26,980 bases of DNA from positions 1-26,980 of the forward strand of contig NZ_JAWDMQ010000018.1 of NCBI RefSeq assembly GCF_046536515.1. The letters are read 5' to 3'. The number at the start of each line of letters is the position of its first letter. Within the stretch, counting starts at the first letter, position 1. Shown here piece by piece: positions 22,100 to 26,980 of the stretch. The DNA is from Caldisphaera sp046536515. Lineage in GTDB: Archaea > Thermoproteota > Thermoprotei_A > Sulfolobales > Acidilobaceae. The notes under the pieces were generated by a model that saw only the letters and a list, made by a program, of their open reading frames with translations, did no database searches and was not told the DNA's origin. Position numbers and translations under genes: made by a program.

Positions 22100-23169
22100 T
22101 GATGCTAGAAGAAAAACCCTTAATGAGGCTAATTTCTCATAGTAATCCTATTATATTGCATCATTGGGATGCTGATGGTGTAATTTCAGCATCAACTCTT
22201 GCAAGCTACGTAGGTCAAGGAATAGAATTTGAGTCTCCTCCTTTTAAGTACGTTTTTAGTAAAGAATATTTAGAAATTTTAGCAGACAGAGCTGAAAATC
22301 ACGATGTAATAGTTGTTGTAGATCTTAATTTATCATCTAAAGTATTAATGGAAATAAGTTCAAAAGCAAATAGGCCAGTTATTTCTATTGATCATCATAC
22401 TACAAATGACATACCAAGATCTTTATCTGTAATATATTATAATCCGGCAAAAGATGGAGATCCAGAAGGTTTGTGGCCTAGTGCAGCTCATGTGATAGCT
22501 CTTTTAACAGGAAACTACGATCCATTACTTATTTCAACGAGCATTGTTGGAGATTTAGATAGGGAAGCAAAAAACAATAGGATATACAAGAAATACATGG
22601 AAGAGATCGGCTTAGACCCAGAAAGTGATTATGATATACCAAAAAATTGTGCAATGCAAATTTGGGGAGCTGAGGCTTTAGGAAAAATAGATATAATAAA
22701 AAATTTGCCCACATCTTTAGCTTATGGTGGTATAGATCCTTGTGTAGCGTTAATGAGCAATCCAATTTTAACAATGCTAAGGGAAGAAGCAGAAAATGAA
22801 CTTAATAATCTGATTGAAATAGCAAATAATAAATTGGAAAAAATATCAAAGGATTTTTACGCAACATTAATAGATGGGAATGGAAGATTAATAAGCAAAA
22901 TCTCGCGCGCTCTTGCTTCTAAGTATCCTAATAGGGTAGTTATGATTGGTTATTTAGCTCATAGTACCAATGACGCTTCAATTTATATTAGGACTAAGAG
23001 GAATGATTTAGATTTTACTAAGATATCAATTAAATTAAAATCTTTAGGTTATCAAGTAGGTGGGAAATCGCAGCTGAATAATAATGTAATAGGAGTAGAG
23101 GTTACATCAGAAAAATTAAATGATGCTTATAATGATATCCTTAATTTAATTAAAAAAGAACTATACTAA
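22099..23169 (+). CDS. DHH-family phosphoesterase (RecJ/NrnA-like)
   Basis: 356 residues. HHWDADGVISAS (residues 21-32) is motif I with the metal Asp; VVVVDLNLS is motif II; ISIDHHTTND is the name-giving DHH motif III; STSIVGDLDRE is motif IV. The C-terminus has a DHHA1-like end with the substrate loop VGGKSQLNNN in place of G-G-G-H. Such enzymes hydrolyse phosphodiesters in single-stranded nucleic acid, short oligonucleotides or cyclic dinucleotides; the substrate cannot be fixed here. Archaeal relatives are often linked to replication or repair (GAN-like). Overlaps the converging gene by 9 bases. Confidence 0.85.
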   Translation: MMLEEKPLMRLISHSNPIILHHWDADGVISASTLASYVGQGIEFESPPFKYVFSKEYLEILADRAENHDVIVVVDLNLSSKVLMEISSKANRPVISIDHHTTNDIPRSLSVIYYNPAKDGDPEGLWPSAAHVIALLTGNYDPLLISTSIVGDLDREAKNNRIYKKYMEEIGLDPESDYDIPKNCAMQIWGAEALGKIDIIKNLPTSLAYGGIDPCVALMSNPILTMLREEAENELNNLIEIANNKLEKISKDFYATLIDGNGRLISKISRALASKYPNRVVMIGYLAHSTNDASIYIRTKRNDLDFTKISIKLKSLGYQVGGKSQLNNNVIGVEVTSEKLNDAYNDILNLIKKELY

Positions 23170-24306
23170 ATCTCTCAATAAACCAATTCCTAGTTTAAAT
23201 AAAGACATGGGATAATATGATGTAAACATTAATAAGAATTTATATGTGTTTTTATCTTTTAAAGAGTTCTCAATCAAATTATTATGGAAATCATAATCTA
23301 TTTTTCTGTTCATAGATTCTATAAGATTTGATTTCTTTGAGATTTCTATAATTTCTTTAACAATCATAGGATTCTTATGAAGTATTATAGATAGGTTGTT
23401 TGTTTTTTTAAGTATATTTAAAGTGAAGTTTATAGAAGACTCTATTGATTCAATTAAATTGTATTCTTTTTTAATTAGGTTATAAGAAAGATATGCAGCC
23501 AGGGAATTGGGAAATAAGCCGCCTCCAGTTAAGGGTTTAGTCAAACCTATACTATCTCCTATAGCAATTATTTTTCCATTTCTAATATTAGCTTTTTTAA
23601 TTCCAGAGATTATTAGACCTCCATATGTATGGCAAGGATTTGATTTGAGGTTAAAGTATTTAATAGCATGCTTTTGCGCATTCATAAGCATTTCAGGATT
23701 TTCTGCCCCAGTTCCTATAATTACTTTATCTTTTAATGGTACATACCATGAGAAGAAGTTGTTTGACGTTTTATTATCAAACTTAACTTCAAAAGAATTT
23801 TCATTATCGTAAAAACAAAACTCTTGGTTAATTCCGTAAACAGTTCTACCCGAAAATCCAAGTCCATATTTTTTGTGTAGAAACCCATTTACACCATCGG
23901 ATATTATTATAGCATCATAGCTTTTGTTTAGTATTTTATTGTTATTTATCTCTTTTACTTTACTTTTTAAAAAAGCTTTACCACCATTGTTAATAAATTG
24001 GTTTAGCAAATCGTTTTCTAATTTGACTCTATCAAGTTTTATTACATCATCTTTTGTAAATACTTCTACAGAGTCGTTAAAGGCCATAATTTTTAGCTTA
24101 GTATACTTTTTTATTATATTATTTTTAGATGCATCGCCAATTAATTTTGAGGTTAAACTAGAAACTATGCCTGTGCAATGCTCTGGTATTCCCACTTTAC
24201 TATGCTCTTCATATAGGTCGACATCTATATTTGCTTTCAATAAATAATTAGAAAATATTAGGCCTGCAAATCCAGCACCTATTACAGCAACTTTCAATCT
24301 CTTCAT
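23161..24306 (-). CDS. Geranylgeranyl-reductase-like FAD-dependent oxidoreductase
   Basis: 381 residues. An N-terminal dinucleotide fold VAVIGAGFAGLIFSNYLLK with Glu at the end of strand 2 (VDLYEE) binds FAD. VGIPEHCTGIVS carries the conserved P-x-x-C motif of geranylgeranyl reductases, and IAIGDSIGLTKPLTGGGLFP is the second FAD motif with the G-G-G loop. In archaea these enzymes saturate the isoprenoid chains of membrane ether lipids; other paralogues act on quinones, so the exact role is inferred. ATG start, A/T-rich upstream. It overlaps the end of the DHH gene by 9 bases. Confidence 0.82.
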   Translation of the reverse strand: MKRLKVAVIGAGFAGLIFSNYLLKANIDVDLYEEHSKVGIPEHCTGIVSSLTSKLIGDASKNNIIKKYTKLKIMAFNDSVEVFTKDDVIKLDRVKLENDLLNQFINNGGKAFLKSKVKEINNNKILNKSYDAIIISDGVNGFLHKKYGLGFSGRTVYGINQEFCFYDNENSFEVKFDNKTSNNFFSWYVPLKDKVIIGTGAENPEMLMNAQKHAIKYFNLKSNPCHTYGGLIISGIKKANIRNGKIIAIGDSIGLTKPLTGGGLFPNSLAAYLSYNLIKKEYNLIESIESSINFTLNILKKTNNLSIILHKNPMIVKEIIEISKKSNLIESMNRKIDYDFHNNLIENSLKDKNTYKFLLMFTSYYPMSLFKLGIGLLRDLV

Positions 24307-24394
24307 CCTTCACATTTACACTTTTTAAGGCATTTTATAGCGTAATAAACATTTTTATAAAATTTTAAGGAAAACAGGTTCATCTTTATACATA

Positions 24395-24600
24395 AAAACC
24401 CAGTCATAAGGGAGTGGATTAATTATAAATACTTTTCAAACACAAAATGCTTTGTTATGTTCCCTAAATAAATAAGGCTATAAACATAGCTTATGCCTTA
24501 ACAAGAGATATGAGTCAGGGTATGTAAACAAATTGAAGAAGGACGAATCTTTTCTGTGAAGGAGTTGAAAATCCTAAAGCTCAGCTTATATGGGTGGAGT
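24395..24600 (+). other. Gene-free region with hairpins and a G-rich end, possible decayed omegaRNA-like unit
   Basis: The 24307-24638 gap has no coding potential. TAAGGC (24476-24481)/GCCTTA (24495-24500), with inner ATAA/TTAT, forms a good hairpin, and AATCC..AGCTC..TATGGGTGGAGTAG (to 24600, split) is reminiscent of the right ends near 25.4 kb. Evidence is weak; it may be an old element remnant or a small RNA. The last part carries the tRNA-Ser promoter. Confidence 0.25.
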
Positions 24601-24601
24601 A

Positions 24602-24611
24602 GTTTATATTA
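24602..24611 (+). promoter_or_regulatory. TATA box of tRNA-Ser
   Basis: GTTTATATTA about 28-37 bases before the mature 5' end at 24639, the usual archaeal spacing. Confidence 0.45.
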
Positions 24612-24638
24612 AAATCCAGTTTACATATTAAAATAGGG

Positions 24639-24723
24639 GCCGGGGTGGCCGAGCGGTCCAAGGCGGCGGGCTCGAGACCCGTTGTCCCAAAAGGACGCGT
24701 GGGTTCAAATCCCACCCCCGGCG
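24639..24723 (+). tRNA. tRNA-Ser (anticodon CGA)
   Basis: Type II cloverleaf. Acceptor GCCGGGG (24639-24645)/CCCCGGC (24716-24722); D-arm GCC..GGC; anticodon stem GCGGG/CCCGU with loop CUCGAGA, giving anticodon CGA; a long variable arm closed by GUCC/GGAC, as serine tRNAs require; T-arm GUGGG-UUCAAAU-CCCAC. Discriminator G. CCA is not encoded. No intron. A T6 run (24724-24729) follows directly as terminator. It reads UCG codons, rare in this A/T-rich genome. Confidence 0.95.
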
Positions 24724-24729
24724 TTTTTT
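24724..24729 (+). terminator. T-run after tRNA-Ser
   Basis: Six consecutive T directly after the discriminator base, the usual archaeal termination signal. Confidence 0.5.
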
Positions 24730-24820
24730 AAAATAATTTAGAAACAAAACTATTTTAATTAATAAACCGAGTTATATCCATAAAACTTATTACTGTATTT
24801 CTAAGTGCCTATTTAAGAGG

Positions 24821-24894
24821 GGGGCCGTCGTCTAGCTTGGTAGGATGCGAGGCTTGGGCCCTCGTGGTCCGGGGTTCAAATCCCCGCGGCCCCA
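24821..24894 (+). tRNA. tRNA-Pro (anticodon UGG)
   Basis: Acceptor GGGGCCG (24821-24827)/CGGCCCC (24887-24893), anticodon stem CGAGG/CCUCG with loop CUUGGGC, giving UGG; T-arm CGGGG-UUCAAAU-CCCCG. Discriminator A. No intron and no encoded CCA. A TATA-like AAAACTTATTA (24783-24793) lies about 30-38 bases upstream. The 820 bases downstream are a graveyard of mobile-element ends. Confidence 0.95.
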
Positions 24895-25012
24895 TGTTAG
24901 ATTATAGTCTTTTTCAAAAGCTGAAAGCATAATAATTTATTTATAAATATGAAAATTTAAAGAAGATGAAGAAAAGTAAGGGGCAATATATTGTTTAAGG
25001 CATTAACTATAT

Positions 25013-25061
25013 TGATAAAATGAACGGCAAAACTTGCCCTTCAGGACGGGGAGGATGTCAG
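25013..25061 (+). repeat. Right-end module, copy R6
   Basis: TGATAAAATGAACGGCAAAAC, then TTGCCCTTCAGGACGGGG and AGGATGTCAG. It matches R5 in leader, hairpin and GTCAG end. It lies 118 bases downstream of tRNA-Pro on the same strand. No transposase frame is attached. Confidence 0.6.
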
Positions 25062-25183
25062 AACCCGTGTCTTTCAAGGTAGATTTAAAATTTAATGAAA
25101 ATATTTGAAATACAATAATAAATTAAATAAGGTTTATGGTAAGGAACCTTTTTAATTATGAATACGAAATACAATAGAGAGTG

Positions 25184-25330
25184 CTGCCGACCTTCGCCTC
25201 ACATAAAGGGGTTTCTTGATGTCTTGAGGGTTACAATCCTTCTATAGCTACTCTATTATACCATCTGGTGTTGTGGGAGTAAGGTCGACTATTACTAATC
25301 ATCTTATTAAAGTTGACCAGAAGGTATTAT
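25184..25330 (-). ncRNA. OmegaRNA-like structured unit R9, no tnpB
   Basis: On the minus strand it begins near CCTTCTGGTCAACTTTAATA and shares with R4 the ordered blocks CTGGTCAACT, ATAATAGAGTAGC and TGTAACCCT.AAGAC.TCA.GAAAC, ending GAGGCGAAGGTCGGCAG. AGTAA/TTACT forms a hairpin in the position of the R4 stem, with CTGGT/ACCAG as a possible closing helix. The right-end hairpin is more decayed than in R4. Conservation of separate blocks with variable spacers suggests an RNA under structural constraint or a shared recent ancestor; transcription is unproven. Confidence 0.55.
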
Positions 25331-25367
25331 CCCCTCAAAAGTAATGTTAGTTGGGTAGAAGTTTACC

Positions 25368-25640
25368 TAGCCTTCTCCCCACCCTGAAAGGTGAGGGTTC
25401 CCTCAAGGTGAATCATAGGTTTGTGATTTACTGCCTTCATTTTCATCAATTCATAGCTAGCGGGTGAAATCACTCGCCCCGCTCTGCTCGTCTAGCTTTA
25501 GACCACTGGCTGAGCCTTCAACCAATTACCCCTATTCCTCACCACGCAGAGCCTTCTCCTCCCAGATCCAAGGGACTCGGGGATATGTGGAGCTGTAAGG
25601 CACTTCCTTACAGGAACATGTTTTATTATACAATAATTAT
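25368..25640 (-). ncRNA. OmegaRNA-like unit R8 with right end, no tnpB
   Basis: On the minus strand: a perfect hairpin CTGTAAGG/CCTTACAG (25612-25592), later GAGCGGG..GATTTC.CCCGC aligning with the R4 stem (GCGGG 25482-25478 / CCCGC 25464-25460), then CCCTCACCTTTCAGGGTGGGG and AGAAGGCTAG at 25368. The loop GTGATTT (25473-25467) can pair with AAATCAC (25429-25423), a 7-base pseudoknot, although GTG/CAC inside the loop competes. A G-rich segment with a 77-codon open frame lies at 25731-25498, but it does not look like a protein. The left boundary is uncertain. Confidence 0.45.
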
Positions 25641-25654
25641 AAAAACTAAAATTT

Positions 25655-25705
25655 AAAGTTTTTACCTCGTCCCTAGAAGGGGCGAGGTTTGTCGTTTCTT
25701 TATCA
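25655..25705 (-). repeat. Right-end-like hairpin module, copy R7 (terminator-like)
   Basis: On the minus strand TGATAAAGAAACGACAAAC, then CCTCG/CGAGG enclosing CCC/GGG and GTAAAAACTTTAAATTTT. It starts 13 bases after the stop of the second livK gene, the same arrangement as R1 after the AIM24-like gene, so it may act as terminator of livK copy 2. Confidence 0.6.
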
Positions 25706-25718
25706 AAAAAATTATAAT

Positions 25719-26980
25719 TTATGGAGCGCAAGGCTCCGGATAAACTGCGGTTCCATTAGCTATGCTTGTAGGCCATAATAAGGTGAATCTGGTAGTCATA
25801 TTAGGATAAACCCAAACTTGTGATACAACGGGCGTTTCTCCCATTTGAGCGCCTGTACTTGTTATATTAAATAAACCAGTTAGTGTAACAACCTTTCCGC
25901 TAATTTCATTTAGTACAGCTGCTTTTATTGCTGTTTGGTTTAATGTACCAGCATCTTGTATTGCTAACCCAATAATTAAACCAGCATTAAATCCAGCTAA
26001 GACATTATAATTAACAGCTACTCCTGGATACGTGCTATTCCATAGTTCTTCGAATTCAGTCAAATTAGGTCCGTAAGTCGGTTTATAAACGACTATTGGC
26101 GGAAAAGCTCCGGTGAAGGTTCCATTCATATTAGCTCCAACACCACTTAGCACCATAGGTAGCATTAATCCAGGATAGTTTGTATAGAGCAAAGGAAAAC
26201 AAACCTTAGATGATGCAATTTGATTTAAGAAAGGTATATCATCAGTTGGATATCCAAACTCTATAACAGCCTGTGGACTAATTGTTTCTATGCTTGAAAT
26301 GTAACTTGAAAAGTCTGATAGAGAAGTTGGATAACTTTCGTTATATATAGCTGTTATACCATATTGTTTAAATAAATGGCCTAATAGATATGCTTGATAA
26401 GCATTAAAATCATTAGAGGCATAAATTAATGCAACCTTTGTTATGTTTAATGAATGAAGGAATTGTGCTATAGGAGTTACCCAAGCGCTTGATACAGGAA
26501 TTGAGGTATCAACTATATATGGGTTGTTTACAAAGAAAGCATAAGAAGACCCTGTTGGATCCCATAATAATATGTGGCTAGCATTTGCATAAGAAACTGC
26601 TGGTGCAGTTAGAACTGAACCAAAGTCTGCAACTAATACATTAACATGATTTACTGTAACAAGTTGCTGGTAAAGTGATTGAGCTGTTGATGGATTGCTT
26701 TGATCATCATATGCCACTATTTTAACAGGTATTTTCTTACCGTATTGTTTAACATATATTCCACCGCTTTGGTTTATCCATTTAGCCCATACTTGTAAAC
26801 CTTCATACTGTGACATAGATGATGAAACGAAGCTTCCAGTTGAGGCATATAATGTACCAATTAAAATATATGGAGGAGCTGCTACTGTTGTACTAGTTGT
26901 AGTAACTTTCTTAGTTGAATAATAATATGCTAATCCACCAGCAATTACAACAACTATTATTACAACAACTATTGCAATTA
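25719..26980 (-). CDS. livK: Branched-chain amino acid-type substrate-binding protein, copy 2 (N-terminus outside window)
   Basis: The frame is open to the window edge, about 420 residues visible including most of the N-terminal membrane anchor; an internal ATG at 26816 is not the real start. Same fold and motifs as copy 1. Bases 26559-26980 are identical to 17822-18243 (constant offset 8737), and 25894-25991 are identical to 17157-17254. In between, the ligand-facing lobes differ (for example NPYIVDTSIPVSSAWVTPIA against NPYIILTSLPASPYFVTYVA, and IASSKVCFPLLYTNYPG against VAESGTYFPMVLTNFPG). It ends YPEPCAP. It probably feeds the same permease with a different ligand. Confidence 0.88.
   Translation of the reverse strand, partial: IAIVVVIIVVVIAGGLAYYYSTKKVTTTSTTVAAPPYILIGTLYASTGSFVSSSMSQYEGLQVWAKWINQSGGIYVKQYGKKIPVKIVAYDDQSNPSTAQSLYQQLVTVNHVNVLVADFGSVLTAPAVSYANASHILLWDPTGSSYAFFVNNPYIVDTSIPVSSAWVTPIAQFLHSLNITKVALIYASNDFNAYQAYLLGHLFKQYGITAIYNESYPTSLSDFSSYISSIETISPQAVIEFGYPTDDIPFLNQIASSKVCFPLLYTNYPGLMLPMVLSGVGANMNGTFTGAFPPIVVYKPTYGPNLTEFEELWNSTYPGVAVNYNVLAGFNAGLIIGLAIQDAGTLNQTAIKAAVLNEISGKVVTLTGLFNITSTGAQMGETPVVSQVWVYPNMTTRFTLLWPTSIANGTAVYPEPCAP

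Noticed and set aside
24895..25705. Genomic island attachment site at the 3' end of tRNA-Pro
   Set aside because: I looked for a repeat of the tRNA 3' end downstream and found none within the window; no integrase is present.
25498..25731. 77-codon open frame on the minus strand between livK copy 2 and the R8 unit
   Set aside because: It runs through the R7 repeat and G-rich structured DNA, resembles no protein, and has no ribosome site at its start; best explained by element remnants.

Overview
This is an AT-rich (roughly 30% G+C by eye), gene-dense archaeal window, most likely from a thermophilic crenarchaeon. Caldisphaera or another Acidilobales member is my guess, not something the sequence proves. 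The support is archaeal gene content (Pth2 peptidyl-tRNA hydrolase, thermophile-type MTA phosphorylase with a C-terminal CSCC cluster, geranylgeranyl-reductase-like flavoprotein, crenarchaeal SpeD-fold decarboxylase, DUF996), TATA-type promoters, frequent TTG/GTG starts, and two tRNAs without an encoded CCA.

Layout. 1-519: end of an unrecognised gene with clearly higher G+C. 0.7-5.9 kb: an AIM24-like protein, a two-gene ABC-2 exporter, a convergent DUF996 membrane protein, a compact structured RNA candidate (about 4.40-4.54 kb) with a textbook kink-turn, and an MFS transporter. 5.9-9.7 kb: an insertion-sequence graveyard holding a tnpB remnant, several TnpB-less right-end/omegaRNA-like modules, a broken amidohydrolase and a broken flavin disulfide reductase, around an intact transporter plus universal stress protein pair. 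9.8-16.9 kb: housekeeping genes, namely a thioredoxin with a phosphodiesterase-like partner, SpeD, MoaB, MtnP with an unknown partner, Pth2, a purine phosphoribosyltransferase, pyruvate kinase and a nucleotidyltransferase-like protein. 17.0-21.7 kb: a complete branched-chain amino-acid-type (Liv) ABC transporter split over both strands (livK minus, livGF plus, livMH minus). 21.8-24.3 kb: a small unknown protein, a DHH phosphoesterase and a geranylgeranyl-reductase-like flavoprotein. 24.6-24.9 kb: tRNA-Ser(CGA) and tRNA-Pro(UGG). 24.9-25.7 kb: a second graveyard of right-end/omegaRNA-like modules. 25.7 kb to the end: a second livK, cut by the window edge.

The signals most worth attention are: (i) a dispersed family of structured, transposase-free elements that resemble omegaRNA right ends of IS200/IS605-type (TnpB) transposons, two of them alignable over about 150 nt; (ii) the kink-turn RNA upstream of the MFS gene; (iii) two livK paralogues that share a 422-bp exactly identical 5' part and an internal 98-bp identical block, separated by diverged ligand-pocket sequence, which looks like ongoing gene conversion; (iv) a LivG ATPase whose signature motif is degenerate. 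No CRISPR array, complete transposase or rRNA gene was found.
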